NCBI GenBank assembly: GCA_034008185.1
Contig: CM067086.1
Coordinates: forward strand, 70,416,286-70,480,285
Origin: Gorsachius magnificus
Taxonomy: Eukaryota > Chordata > Aves > Pelecaniformes > Ardeidae
DNA: 64,000 bases
Reading direction: 5' to 3'
Made by a program: the position numbers and the translations under genes. A model generated the notes under the pieces. The model searched no databases and was not told the DNA's origin. It saw nothing but the letters and a program-made list of their open reading frames with translations. Shown here one piece after another: positions 1 to 11,680 of this stretch (its first letter is position 1; every line of letters begins with the position of its first letter).

Positions 1-1171
1 TCCCAAATTATTCCAGGTCAGCAGAATGGATTTCATCACTGGCTTCACAATGTCATCTTGCCGTTTGAGAATGTGGTCACATTCCAGAAGACTGGGGAAG
101 GGATATCATAAATCAGTATTTTCAAAACAGAAGATCAATCTGCTTTCTCATTCTATGGAAAAAATAGAATTTTTATTACTCCCAGTTTAGAGTAGCGCTA
201 CTGGCCAGCTACAGCGTGCATCGGTCCCCACACAAGAGGCAGCTAGTGTACAGTCTGCACAGGCTGAGGCACAGGCTGCAGCCTGGATGCTGTCTGCTTT
301 TTTGGAGGAAAATGCCTGGGAGCAAAAGGGCTTTATCACACGGAATTCACAGGTACTCCTGGCTCGCTGCATTTCTCTGCAGGGTGGTGCATGCTGCTGC
401 AGCGCGGGTGTCACGGGGCTGTGCCGGCATAGCCCATCCCGGGCACAAAACCCTATCCGTGCGTTCATACCCATTCCGACCAGGGCTGCTTCAGCCAGAG
501 GTGGTTCAGAAAGGGGCAACAACGCTGGCGCTGGCCTGCACCGCCTCACACCCCCCAGCGCTGGACTTCAGAGCAGTTTGAGCCGTCATTACTACAAATT
601 GTGTCTGGGTAAGCATTTTTTTCATCAACACCAGTCAAAGTTGTATTGATTCTTTTTTGGCACTTTTTCACAGAAGCTGCATACAGGGAGGAGGCTCGGG
701 AGGTGGTGGCTGAACTTCTCTTGCTCGGTGGGAATGCCAGCCGCGGCTGGTCCTGGGATCTCGGAATAGCTGGGCAGCGAAGAGCCCCGACGCTAACCTG
801 GACTCTTTGGAAAAAGCAGCAGCGACCAATGCTGCCATTAGTGGGCATTGCCTATGAACGCATCCGTTATTTTTACAGGCAGATAGCTGCCTGCCAGGGG
901 GACGAGTGAGAAATTACCCCCCAGGTTGGTCAGGCTTTGCACCAACAGCATCTCACTGCCTTTTGCACCTATTTCAGCAGTCAGACCTCAGCAGCTGACA
1001 AACTGACTGGTGAAGGGTATGTTCCAGTTGAAGAAGGAGGTATGGGCCTGCAAGCCACCTCCAGAGGCAGGGCTGAAGAAAGCAGATCGTGAAGACAGGC
1101 AAAAAAAGATTAGGAAAAATAAAATCTCACCTGAAGAGATTCATCAGTGGTTGTCCTGCGGAGATCCCTTG
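1..1171. other. Unassigned spacer, no gene or repeat recognised
   Basis: Mixed composition. The first 200 bases are AT-rich and bases 350-560 are GC-richer with scattered CpG. Several frames of 87-121 codons overlap on both strands here, which is typical of chance openness in GC-rich DNA. None shows a domain, a signal peptide or a splice-bounded structure that I can recognise. Confidence 0.6.
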
Positions 1172-1652
1172 TCACAGAATCCCAGGATCCCAGAATGGTG
1201 GGGGCTGGCAGCGCCCTCAGGACCTCCCCCAGTGCCACCCCCCTGCCCAAGCAGGCTCACCCAGAGCAGGGGGCACAGGACAGCGGCCAGGCGGGGGTTG
1301 AAGATCTCCAGAGAAGGAGACTCCACAGCCCCCCTGGGCAGCCTGGGCCAGGGCTCCATCACCCTCACAGGCAACAAGTTCTTCCTCCCGTTCAACTGGA
1401 ACCTCTTCTGCTTCAGGTTGTGCCCATGGCCCCTTGTCCTGGTGCTGGGCACCACTGGGAAGAGTCTGGCTCCGTCCTCGTGACCCCCACCCTTGAGATA
1501 TTTGTAGGTGGTGATGAGATCCCCTCTCAGCCTTCTCTTCTCCAGGCTGAACAAGCCCAGCTCCCTCAGCCTTTCCTCGTAGGGGAGATGCTCCAGTCCC
1601 CCCGTCATCCTCGTTGCTCTCCTCTGGACTCTCTCTGTCCAGGGAGCGAGAA
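1172..1652 (-). mobile_element. CR1 LINE, 5'-truncated, ORF2 C-terminal part, young subfamily
   Basis: The 3' end lies at the left, with TCACAGAATCCC-type octamers. Read on the minus strand, one frame stays open across the element and encodes the end of CR1 ORF2 (reverse transcriptase protein): WTERVQRRATRM, then [20 protein letters not shown], then the RTRG segment and the [18 protein letters not shown] segment. This is the longest copy of its group in the window. Over about 345 bp it differs from the copy at 3682 at only three positions by eye, so it is recent or has been homogenised. The 5' truncation is the usual outcome of target-primed reverse transcription. It is a dead element: no endonuclease or RT catalytic domain is present. 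Confidence 0.93.
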
Positions 1653-3681
1653 TTGTAAGAAAGCAAGAGAAGGGCATTCAGGGTGGGGTTGCAGCTCTTC
1701 CTGCTACTGAACAAATGTCTCTTTGCAGCGTTACATTTACATACTTTTAAAATTTTAATTCAGTACTATTAAGGTTATAAGTAAGTTCTGTACATTTTTG
1801 TTAAAATCTTGTGCCACAGGCCTTCATTTTACACCTCTGTGCTGCAGTTCCTCTCTATGGTACGGGGCAGTGCTCACACCAGAGATGTTCTCAGACTGCT
1901 TTTGGCTTCCAGCACTGTGGCTCCTGGTCTCTGATGCCTCTTCTCTCCTTTCACTCTTGGCATCAGCCATGAGTGCCAAAACTCTTGGGAGAGCCATTCA
2001 GAACCAGTTCTGGTTTGTGACAACAAAAATTGGTCATTTTTATGTTTTGGTGCACGCATCAGGTCCTGGGTGCCAGGGAAATCAAACACCCACCTGTACC
2101 GAGGCCTGGGGGCTGGGATGGGCGCCCCGGAGCAGATGCCGAGAGCAAAGCCAGAGGCAGCTTGGAGCCAGGAGCACGGAGAGGCATCTCTCGCCTCCCC
2201 CCGTGGGAAGGCACCCTCGCCCAGGAGACATTCCTTCCCCTTCACCCACAAAACCTGGGTTTGCTTTAGATTTGTTTGATTTTCCTTATCCCTTCAGGAG
2301 GTGGGGTGAAGAGAAAGTCAGTTGCATCAAAGTGTTAACGCCGATTCAACATCTCGAAGGCAGGTCGTACTGCAAATTAACTCTTTGATAATGGTGTTCC
2401 AGAAAACTTACAAAGATTTAAATTAGTCACCCGTGATATGGATTAGCATGGCTTTGATGTAGTTTCAAGGACTGGAATAATATTTTTGTAATTTAAAACA
2501 GGAGATTACAAATGCAGCGCTGTGAACTACAAGGAACGGGATGGACGAAGGGGTCGGGTTGGTGCCTGTTGTCATGGACGGAGTGAGAGGGAGGCAAAAA
2601 TAATATGGTTTATTGGTGTAAACCAGTGAGTTCACAAGGTTCAATGGCAAATGTGACAGCGGTTTATAAGATTCATGCAAGGCACCCTTGGGTATTTACT
2701 GCCCAGAGGCCAGGGTCAGGCAAAGCTGCCAGGCTGACCCTCCCGTTGAGCCATCAGGCTCAGGAAGGAGCCCCTGGCTTTCTAAACTCCTTCCTCAGAG
2801 AGGAGCCGAGGTGCGCCTGGATCCAGTCCCGGTCCCAGACTTGGCCAGCGGTTCATGGCTCAGGGATTATGGATGCGCGATCCATCCTTTCCATCCCTCA
2901 GCCAAGGTTGCAGAGTGAGCGTGCTGTGAGCCACGCACCGAGGATCTGCTGGGGTCAGGAACCTCTCAGCCTCGAGGGGTGACCCTGAGAGGGGTCCCTG
3001 CTCCCGGGGAGATCCTGGCGTGCAGCCGCTGCCGTGCGGGAGAGCTCCAAGGGCTCTGGGGCTGCTCGCTGGTGATGGGGGCAGGATGGTTGGCTCACAG
3101 TCATATTTGCATCCCCACCGCTGTGCTCAGGTGGGCACATTCCACAGTAGCCCTTGGCTCTGGTGTTGTTATCTGTCTCCCCCACATCCACTGGGTGCAT
3201 CCTTCACGCCCAGACACATCCATCACCACCGCCACGGGTGGTTATCGCTTGGAAGAGGTGAAGGGAGGGGGAGGCAGAAGGGAGGGGGGAGCACGCCCCC
3301 ACACCTGTGCAACCCAAACAGACATTCCGTGGGCACAGGCGGCTGCGGGCACGGTCAGTGCGTTCCCACAATAACAGCACCAGCGCAAGCTACAGCCGTG
3401 GTTTCACCTCTCACACCTTGCCGTCCACCGATGGTGCCTGTGCGCTGGTAGGATTATGGGTATCTCGATGGATCCTTCTCCTCGCTATTATAAAAAGGCT
3501 GTGACACCTGAAAGGGATTCCAGTCTCAACCTGCTCAAAATACTCGCAGAGGTTTTCAAAATTAACATCTCAAGGAATTGCAGCTCCGAGCTTCAGAAGG
3601 TTTTATAATGACTCACCAGCATTCAGGCACTGTCTGTCTCTGGTTAAGTTGTAGTATGAGCGATTTACACCACACAGTGAA
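1653..3681. other. Unassigned spacer, no gene recognised
   Basis: Bases 1720-1850 and 2330-2520 are AT-rich; 2050-2260 and 2690-3400 are GC-rich. Frames up to 196 codons (1798-2388 plus) lack recognisable domains and compete with frames on the other strand. A TATA-like TATAAAAAG occurs near 3488, with nothing around it that supports a promoter. Confidence 0.6.
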
Positions 3682-4061
3682 TCACAGAATCCCAGAATAC
3701 CAGGCTGGCAGGGGCTGGCAGGGCCCTCGGGAGCTCCCCCAGTGCCACCCCCCTGCCCAAGCAGGCTCACCCAGAGCAGGGGGCACAGGACAGCGGCCAG
3801 GCGGGGGTTGAAGATCTCCAGAGAAGGAGACTCCACAGCCCCCCTGGGCAGCCTGGGCCAGGGCTCCATCACCCTCACAGGCAACAAGTTCTTCCTCCCG
3901 TTCAACTGGAACCTCTTCTGCTTCAGGTTGTGCCCATGGCCCCTTGTCCTGGTGCTGGGCACCACTGGGAAGAGTCTGGCTCCGTCCTTGTGACCCCCAC
4001 CCTTGAGAGATTTGTAGGTGTTGATGAGATCCCCTCTCAGCCTTCTCTTCTCCAGGCTGAA
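3682..4061 (-). mobile_element. CR1 LINE, 5'-truncated, same young subfamily as 1172
   Basis: The 3' end is at the left, with the tail TCACAGAATCCCAGAAT. The minus strand encodes the ORF2 C-terminal segments KRFQLNGRKNLLPV and [18 protein letters not shown]. Truncation lies at the conserved FSLEKRRLRG segment, about 4061. It is nearly identical to 1172-1652 and, in reverse complement, to 55237-55577. Confidence 0.93.
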
Positions 4062-5420
4062 ACAGCACTTTAAGCTGGAGCAGTGAAATATGCTGTTTTA
4101 TTATCACATATTTCTAACGTCTTGGACGCAGATGCAATAAACGCTAACCCCAAGCCAGGAAGCACGCTCCACTTAGGGACATTCCCTCCGTCCGCAGGGC
4201 CAGGCCACAGCTCCTCTTCCCAGCCCCCCCCAGGTGAAAGCCTGGTCCCCCAGACCAAGCGCTCTGCACGGGGCACCCTCTCCTGCTGCCGGCGAGGGTG
4301 GGCAGAGCCCAGGAGTCTCAGACCGGCCCTCCTGCGCAGCTGAGCCAACGGGCTCGTTTAGAAGCCAAATTCATTTGTATTCCCATTTGGTGACAAAGCT
4401 GCTCACTCTAGTTGTGGAAGGGGTCTGTGTTATTTTTGCTTGCGTGCTCGCTCCACGGCAGCTAGGTATCTTGTGAATTTGAAAGGCTCCAGGTGTTTGC
4501 GCCTCCAGCCGCCCATTGTCAGGACCCTTCGTGAGGCTGTTTGCATGCATTTCGAGATGGATGCTGATCACAGCCCTCTGCCAGGCAGTGTCCCCCACCA
4601 ACAGACACCTGCAAGGTACCAGCAGCAGCCACTGGTGGGCTCGCTTTGCAAGCCACGCACTGCTCATCTCCACCGACTCCTTCTTGCAGCTTGGGTTCAT
4701 GTGTTTGACCAAAGCGTGGACCTGGAGCAGTACCGCTTCCTACTCCACGCTTTTCTGTAATGCCACTCTTAAAAAAAAATACCATATGCCCTTGGTCATG
4801 ATTTAAAGATTTTACTTTCATTTTCTTTTTGCAGATTTATAACTACTGTAACTGCAGGGAAGTTCAAGCAATATGAAAGCCACACGGTAACTTGAACTTC
4901 AAAACACGTTCAAGTTCTCAGCCAGTGCAAATGCGTTAATTTTCTCTGGCCTACACTGGTTTATGCCGTTCATATATGGTATGCAGACTCCGTGGTGTAC
5001 GTTATTATCTCCTGAATGTCACCCAGCTTGCTTGCTATGTACATATAATTAATGACTTCTAAAACAACCCCAAGAAACAAGCAGGAAAACCTTCTCCCTG
5101 AAAATGCTGTAAAGTGTTTTCTGTTTTTCCACAACATGTCTTCACATTCTCAAAATACAGCTGTCAAACCATCTTATTCCATATTTCACATTCACTGGTC
5201 CTTCTTCACCTCTTTATTACTTTTGTTGTTCCTACTACTTCTTCACCCAGAGCAAATTCCTCACCTGCCTTCAGCACGAGCAGACCCCTGCCCCCTGACT
5301 GGCATCTCTGGTGCTGGGCCACGCTGCAGCCCCCAGGCTGGTGCTGGTGGGCAGGGGGGCTCCTGGACAGGACAGGAGGAAGGACAGGCCAGGGGGAGGC
5401 GATTCTCCCACTTCTGGGAC
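4062..5420. other. Unassigned spacer with one perfect inverted repeat
   Basis: Bases 4140-4340 are GC-rich; 4780-5250 are AT-rich. It holds the 10-bp inverted repeat listed at 4859-4900. No coding frame stands out. Confidence 0.6.
4859..4900. repeat. Perfect 10-bp inverted repeat (stem-loop)
   Basis: GAAGTTCAAG at 4859-4868 and its exact reverse complement CTTGAACTTC at 4891-4900 enclose a 22-base loop. A third half-copy, GTTCAAG, follows at 4908. There is no T-tract or other RNA-gene signal next to it, so I make no functional call. Confidence 0.6.
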
Positions 5421-5450
5421 CATAGAATCATAGAATCGTTTAGGCTGGAT
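5421..5450 (-). mobile_element. CR1 LINE 3'-end scrap
   Basis: CATAGAATCATAGAATCGTT followed by a short TTGGA-like stretch matches the CR1 3' tail in minus orientation. The similarity is lost after about 30 bases. It lies 33 bases from a second CR1 tail and may be an older insertion or a duplicated tail. Confidence 0.6.
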
Positions 5451-5483
5451 GAGGTATGAGAGGCCAGGAACGTCACCTGATCT

Positions 5484-5668
5484 AGAATCACAGAATCACA
5501 GAATGGTTTGGGCTGGAAGGGACCGTAGAGGTCACCCAGCCCAACCCCCCTGCAGGAGCAGGGACACCTTGAACCACATCAGGTTGCTCACAGCCCCCTC
5601 CAACCTGGCCTGGAATGTTCCCAGGGATGGGGCCTCCACCCCCTCTCTGGGCAACTCCTGCCAGAGGT
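5484..5668 (-). mobile_element. CR1 LINE, 5'-truncated, CCTCTAGGGGTCCC-type subfamily
   Basis: Two tail octamers (AGAATCACAGAATCACAG) lead into the reverse complement of the segment that, at 18866-19421, ends in VSLLLQGGW. It ends near the GLPREGVEAPSLG-like segment. It is the same subfamily as the copies at 20210, 25817, 28751 and 46880. Confidence 0.9.
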
Positions 5669-5970
5669 CCTAAACCTCCTTGGGGCTCTTCTTCATCCCC
5701 TCCCTGCACTCTGTTTTCAGTCCCATCACTGCTTCTGGATGAAGTCTCTGCAACAACAGGAAAAAGAAAGAAGCAACTGTTTAGAAGGAGAAGCAACAGC
5801 AGTCCTTGTCTTTGGGGCATCCTGCAAGTTAAGACACAGCACTCTGGAACGGAAGCCAAGGCTGAATTTTTGTTGTGGAAGCAATCCCCAACGACCGTTC
5901 TGTTTCCAGAGAGAATAATCAACTTTTCTTGCTGTAAGGACTGCAAAATGTCATTTCTGAGCCTTCTGTT

Positions 5971-6123
5971 TGCTGTGGCTTAACCCAACAGGCAGCTGAG
6001 CACCACCCAGCCGCTTGCTCACTGCCCCCCTGGACCATGGGGTGGGGGAGAGAATCGGGGGGAAAACAGTGAAATTCATGGGTTGAGATAAATACAGTTT
6101 AATGGGACAGGAAATGAAGGGGA

Positions 6124-6175
<52 letters not shown>

Positions 6176-6542
6176 GAATATACAAAGCAAGTGCTGCCCA
6201 ATGCAATTGCTCACCCCCTACTGACCGATGCCCAGCCTGTCCCCAAGCAGCGGTCCCTGCCCCCCAGCCAACCCCCCCAGTTTCTATCCTGGGCATGAGG
6301 CCCCATGGTCTGGAATAGCCCTGGGGCCAGTTGGGGTCGGCTGTCCTGGCCGTGCCCCCTCCCACCTCCTTGTGCCCCTGGCAGAGCAGGGGAAGCTGAA
6401 AAGTCCTTGCCTGGTGTAAGCCCTGCTCAGCACCACCGGAGCCATCAGGGAGTGACCAACATTCTGCTCATCCGAAAACCAAACCCCGCGCTGTGCCCGC
6501 TGCTGGCAGGAACATGAACTCTGTCCCAGCTGGAACCAGGGC
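5971..6542 (-). mobile_element. Solo LTR of an ERVL-like endogenous retrovirus (copy A)
   Basis: Read on the minus strand the element runs from TGCCCTGGTTCCAGCTGGGA to TTAAGCCACAGCA, with TG...CA ends. It is flanked by the perfect 5-bp duplication CTGTT (5966-5970 and 6543-6547). There is no gag-pol body, so it is a solo LTR left by LTR-LTR recombination; the 5-bp duplication suits class III (ERVL-like) elements. U3 is at the right. The TATA position reads GATAGAAA instead of TATATAAG. An ATTAAA polyadenylation signal and a 17-unit AAT array lie in the R-U5 part. The U3 core is about 99% identical to copy B at 37917. Confidence 0.93.
6124..6175. repeat. (AAT)17 microsatellite inside LTR copy A
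   Basis: 52 bases of uninterrupted AAT. The homologous place is a short ATT stretch in copy B, an impure AAT stretch in copy C, and an ATC run plus AT-rich sequence in copy F. The array therefore grew from an LTR-encoded seed. Confidence 0.97.
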
Positions 6543-6547
6543 ACTGT

Positions 6548-7489
6548 TGCAAAAAACCCCATTCCTTTATGCTGTTTTCCTGGCATCCACACACATCCTT
6601 TAAAAAATAAGATGGACATAAAATGAAATAATAAGCCTTAGTGAAATAATGCCCATTGCACCAATGTTTGGTTTCTGAAAAACAAACCACAAAAGCATGA
6701 TGGCAAGAAGGGTTTGGACGCTGGTGAAACATCCTCTTCCAAGAGTTTGGAAAGAGGTGTTTCAATATTTTTGTTTTCAAATGACTTTTTGTTCAATTTA
6801 AAAAGACTATAGAGTATAAGAGGCAGTAAAATGGTAACTCAAAATATTTTTGAGCTATTTTATAATGGCAAATTGCATCTTTGTGGGATTTGTCAGAATT
6901 TAGTTCTCCAGGTTTTACCATCAGTTGAAACAAAGGCAAATTTGAAATGTGGGGATTACTTGAACGTGAAATTCTTATTTTTGACATCTCTATTTCTAAC
7001 GCCCCCTATAGCCAGTCAGAGCTCTATCCTTCCCTGTGCTTATTTGTTCTGCAGAGTTTAACCTTTTTTTAGATTGTTCACCGGCACCAATACATACGTG
7101 TTTGAAAAATAACTTGACCTAGAGGCTTTCTGGAAATTCCCTTGTCCAAGAAAGGAAAAACTTCTCTTTCTACTGATACAGAAGAAAAAAACCCCTTCCC
7201 TCTTTGCGCAGTACAGGCCAAGGAAAAGTGTTTTCCATTTCTTTCAGACTTCACACCCATTTCTAAGCAAAGGTGACTTCAGCTCTTTATTGCATCTTTT
7301 ATCTCAAGGAACTGCAAGTCTGCAGCTTGCTCCCGGGCTCTTCTTTCACCCCCATTGATTTTCCATTATTTGACTCAAACTGTTTCTTGTTAGCTGAGGT
7401 CAGTGGTGAGTTTTGCTTAAAAATTTATATCACTCTTTAGCTTTTGTTTCTGGTTTAGGTCCAGTTCCCTCTGCATTGTTGGGAGCATT
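6548..7489. other. Unassigned AT-leaning spacer
   Basis: Largely unique, AT-rich DNA. There are no octamer tails or LTR ends and no frame longer than 111 codons. I see nothing further in it. Confidence 0.6.
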
Positions 7490-7660
7490 TCTTACTTGCT
7501 CTTTCTTTTGTCCCTATTACCTTTCTTTGGTTTTCTTTGCCTTCCTTGCTTGCTTTGGCCCTCTACTTCCATCTCTGACATCCTTTTTCTACCTTTTTCT
7601 TTTTTTTTTCCTTCCGTTTTCCTCTCTATTCTTCCTTTCTCCCTTCCAGCTTTTAAAGGT
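7490..7660 (+). other. Polypyrimidine tract ending in a strong acceptor-like CAG
   Basis: About 165 bases are by eye 85-90% C/T on the plus strand. They end in CTCCCTTCCAG at 7639-7649, which has the form of a 3' splice site (long pyrimidine tract, CAG). The sequence after it has no recognised coding content. It could equally be a pyrimidine-rich simple region able to form triplex DNA. Confidence 0.4.
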
Positions 7661-8019
7661 GAAGTCGTCCTCCTTCCCCCCAAAGCAAGCCCCTTCCTGC
7701 CCGCTCGGACCGGTGCCCTCCGCCCCCGCCCCACCATGCACCACCCCGTCAGGACCCTGGTCCCAGCACGGGGAGGGCGGCTGGGTTTGGGAGGTGGTGG
7801 GAGTCTCTGCTGTGGGGTTAAACCTGTCCTCATTTACCTGACAAAACCAGCAGAATTGCTTTGGGGTTGTTCTCTTAGAACGAAGGCTGTATTTGTTTTA
7901 AACTTTCTGTTTATCCTCTTTGTATCTACTTCACATATTTAGGCTTGCGATCCCTTGGAAAGCTTAATAGCGTGTATGAATCACCTTGTTTTCCTGAGGT
8001 CCCAGAATAGCTTTTGTAG
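7661..8019. other. Unassigned spacer
   Basis: C-rich 7670-7790, then AT-rich. A frame runs through it (7496-7942 plus), but its first third is only translated pyrimidine tract. No domain is recognised. Confidence 0.5.
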
Positions 8020-8660
8020 CAATTAAACTTGGATTGAACCTGACTCCTTTCTTTTGCCTATGGCAAGCTAAACCACACATGCCAAACAAATTTGCATTAA
8101 TGAGTTATTTTCTTGAGAGGAAGAAAATACAACCTTTTTGGGTTGTTGCTGTGTGCATTTATGTTTTGAGAAAGCAACAGCTTACATCGCCTAATTATGC
8201 CAAAATTATACAGCGAGGAGGGGCACACGCCAATTAACTTTATTTAATGCCAGTTATCAATTAGCAGCGGAAGGGCTGGGGCTGCAGATAGGCTCGCGCG
8301 CCAAGAGGTGCTTCTGGCCACAGCTCCGCAGGACGGGGAGGCTCTGGGCCGCCCGCCCACCCGCTCGGCTCCATGGCCGGCTGCCGGCACCGCAGCAGCT
8401 ACGGCCAGCGCCGAGCCGGATCCCGGCTGCCTCTGCGGAATTAAAAATGCATCTGTAGGTGCTCACGGAGTGTAGCATAAAGTGGCACTGATTCTGACCA
8501 CAAAGATCCCCTTAGTGGGCTAATTAGCTGCTGTGTATGTTCCAAATGGAAAAAATATGTACTGTTAGAATCATGCTCGTTTGACTTCACAATGAGAGAG
8601 CATTTTTAAAAAATACAATTACATTTGAATGAGTTAAGGATATAAATACATAACGTGAAA
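8020..8660. promoter_or_regulatory. Candidate conserved noncoding block with central CpG cluster
   Basis: AT-rich flanks (8020-8270 and 8440-8660) carry dense homeodomain-type TAAT/ATTA cores and one perfect octamer ATTTGCAT at 8090-8097 fused to TTAAT. The centre (about 8280-8430) holds roughly 19 CpG in 145 bases. This pattern resembles enhancer-type conserved noncoding elements of vertebrate developmental loci. That is inference from composition and motifs; conservation was not tested. Confidence 0.25.
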
Positions 8661-11519
8661 ATTCACAGGTAACAGGGTTTCACCCATGGCCAGAAGCAAG
8701 AGCAGCTTGGACCGCACGCGCGTGCCGCGCGCCTGAGCCTGTGAGCGATTCCATGGCCGTGGCCATAATCCTGCAGGTGTAACTAAATGCAAGCAGAGCA
8801 GACACAGCTGAGGCTGACGAAAGATTCTCCATGTGCTCTGTGATAAGCCTGCATTTCCTCCACATTTCTTTTCGCATTTTCTTCCCAGATAAACAGCTCT
8901 CGTGGCCAATCGTTCCCAAGCCCAGGTCATCGGTACCTGGTGAATATTGATGCCCTGCCACGAGTCCTTATAGTGTCTTTTCCTGTAGATACCAAACCTC
9001 CTTAGCACTGGGTATTTTTACTAATGAATGTGATGATTTATTATTGTTGTCGTTTCTGTGTTTGAAAAAAGAAAACCCACAGAAGGAACTATTTAAATCT
9101 CTCACTGTAGGGTAGTTCATCAACCAGACAGGATTTTTATGTATTTTCTAGCCTCTAATTAGATGTTCGTCAGCCTTTGAGAGCACAGGCACAACATTGC
9201 TCCTCCCCACTGATCTCCTCCCTATACACACAATGATGAAATTGCCCTTTTTGCCTTGGAGTTTCCCTCCTTCGCCGTCACTGTGTTCAGGACCCAAATC
9301 CCCATTCTGCACACACCTTTTGCATCCCCGATCCCTGACTCGATGAGTTCCTGTGAGGCTGTATTAGAATGAAACAAGGTGACAATACATCCCATAATCA
9401 GGATATATTGCCCCATCCTGCAATACAATAATACAACCCATCATCAGTTTATAACTGATTTTAAAGCAACGAAAAATTTCTGATGAGCAATGGATCTTCA
9501 TCTGTCATAGCAGGATCTATGTGGTAGGGTCTCTCACATAAGACCTAGATGATATCCTCTGACTTCATCACTTGGGTCTCGTAATTAACAATTCTACTGA
9601 AAATAGTGATGGCATCTTTAATATAAAGTACCATCCTCTCCTCCCCTCTTCTGTACATGATATCCTCTTCAATCCCTTCCCATGTAATTCATAACTAGAG
9701 GCCTTTAGATTCTATCACATGCCTCATACCTCAAGGTTTTAGTAAAGCCAGTTTTCAAATTGTTTCTTCTTTGTTTCTTCAACAGAAGTTTCCAGTCTTG
9801 CTTCTTACTCAGACACCTGGCTTGGTACATTGGCACCCAAAGCCCCCCGTGGTCATACTTTTTTTGCCACACATCCATTCTTTTTTGCCCCCAAACCACA
9901 GATGAATTTGTAAGAGCTCTGCAGCAGTGGGACCAGCATGTGACAAGGGTCTCATTTCTCTTTCTTTCTGGCCAAAGGCAACCATGCACTCCAAAATTTA
10001 AACCTCCATTATGTCTGGATATGCCCCATCTTCTGTTCTGTAGGATGGGAGAGAAGCAAGTTCAGGGATAGTGCAGAACTGTGTTATTTGTCTTTTTTGT
10101 TGACTAATTTGAGACAAATTAAGAAGCGTGATGTCAGAATATTGCAAAAGGGGAGAGCCTTAAGAAGCACCAATGCTCAGACCAGACATAATTTTGCACA
10201 TAATTTTTTTCCTCCTTTCATTGTGCAAAGTGACTGACAGCAGCATGATGCAGCCAGGAGGAGGAGGCCGATGGCTGTGCCTGCTGTACCAAACCAAAAA
10301 ACACTGCCCACGCTGGTGTGGCTGACTGTGCACCCCTCTCTGTACTTACCCACACTGCCTGCTGCCTCACTGCCTGTACTTACCCCCCAAAAAATCCATC
10401 AGCACTGAAAACCCACAGAGGGAGATTGCTCGATGGCCCCAGAAAACTCGGGGGGGAGGGGGGGGACTTGTACAACTCTTAAACAACAGTGATGTATATA
10501 CACCATTACCGAGCCCAACACCCAAGGTGTTCATGGGGATGGGTTTTTCTAGACTTTAAATAGAAAAGAAATGGAACTGCGTACGTTGTACGCTATGGTT
10601 TTGTACTGCCTGTTCTCTGTGTGGGATCTTGGGCTTTACCTTCAACTTGGTTGAAATGTCAAGGAGTTGATGACAAAACGCTACAGAGTCATCCACCTAC
10701 AGGTGGTACGAGGGCTTGCCTGACAGAGGGACCTGAAAGCTCTGCCAAACTCTCTTCCTGATTGTTTTAGGGAACAGTGGTTTAAAACATCACAGAAAAA
10801 GAGAAAACATAAGACTTTAAGAAAAAAGAAAACGTGAGAGATGGCGGATCTTCACGGACACAACTGGGACCCAATTCTAAAGAAAACTCAGGAGCAGTTT
10901 TGCTGTTGAACAGGAAATTGAAGCATGAAGTAGCTAACAGGCTTCTTTACTGACCTGGGCAAGCTGTGCATTTTTTCCCTGGGCAATCTAAGGTCGAGAA
11001 TAATCATTCCAGAGTCAGTGACATATCTATCAGCTTCTGCCAACACCTACTGCCAAAAATGTCAGGCGTAAATGAGAACATCTTGCCTCCGCAACTCTGA
11101 GCTCAGATGGGGCAATGGGTAAGACTGAGAGACCTCCAACCTCTGGAAAAGGGAAGGGGCACTGGAGGGCTGGCTTTGAAACTTAAATACGGAGTCAGTG
11201 TGAGGCTTCAGCTGAGGAAAGCTGAAGAGAACCACGTTCCCTGGAGGACTCAAGCACAGAGTCTGGTGAGGTCCAGGCCAGTGGTAGAAGACAACTCCAT
11301 GATGCAGCTGTGGACCGACCTGGCTCTTTGCAGTGAAAGCTGCAAATTCAGGATTTCCATCAAATGAAAATAGCCAGGCTTGCTCTGATGTCAGCACTGG
11401 GCATCTTCTAGGAGAAGAATTTGAGTTATGATTATGTTAGGTGACACTGATAGTTCTTCTCATTCTGAGCTACTCTACCCCATCAGGTGCTGGGTGGACT
11501 CCTTTGGGAGCACTTTAAG
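8661..11519. other. Long unassigned spacer
   Basis: Unique-looking, AT-leaning DNA with no tail octamers, LTR ends or long frames; the longest frame is about 124 codons. Near 10340-10390 the phrase CTGTACTTACC occurs twice about 40 bases apart. A short G-rich run lies at 10450-10470. I see no gene. Confidence 0.6.
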
Positions 11520-11680
11520 TCATAGAATGATAGAATCCTAGAATCCCAGGTTGGGAGGGACCTCAAGGATCATCTGGTCCAACTTTTCTGGGCAAGGGCA
11601 CAGTCTAGACAAGATAGCCCAGTGCCCTGTCCAGCTGAGGCCTGAAGGTGTCCAGGATAGCTGGCACTCAGCAATGGGCA
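11520..11680 (-). mobile_element. CR1 LINE 3' end, older subfamily
   Basis: It starts with TCATAGAATGATAGAATCCT and continues CCCAGGTTGGGAGGGACCTC and TCATCTGGTCCAAC, a typical CR1 3' region in minus orientation. Its sequence differs from both young groups in this window. The similarity fades near 11680. Confidence 0.85.

Noticed and set aside
3480..3500. TATAAAAAG as a promoter TATA box
   Set aside because: An isolated AT word without initiator, CpG enrichment or downstream gene.
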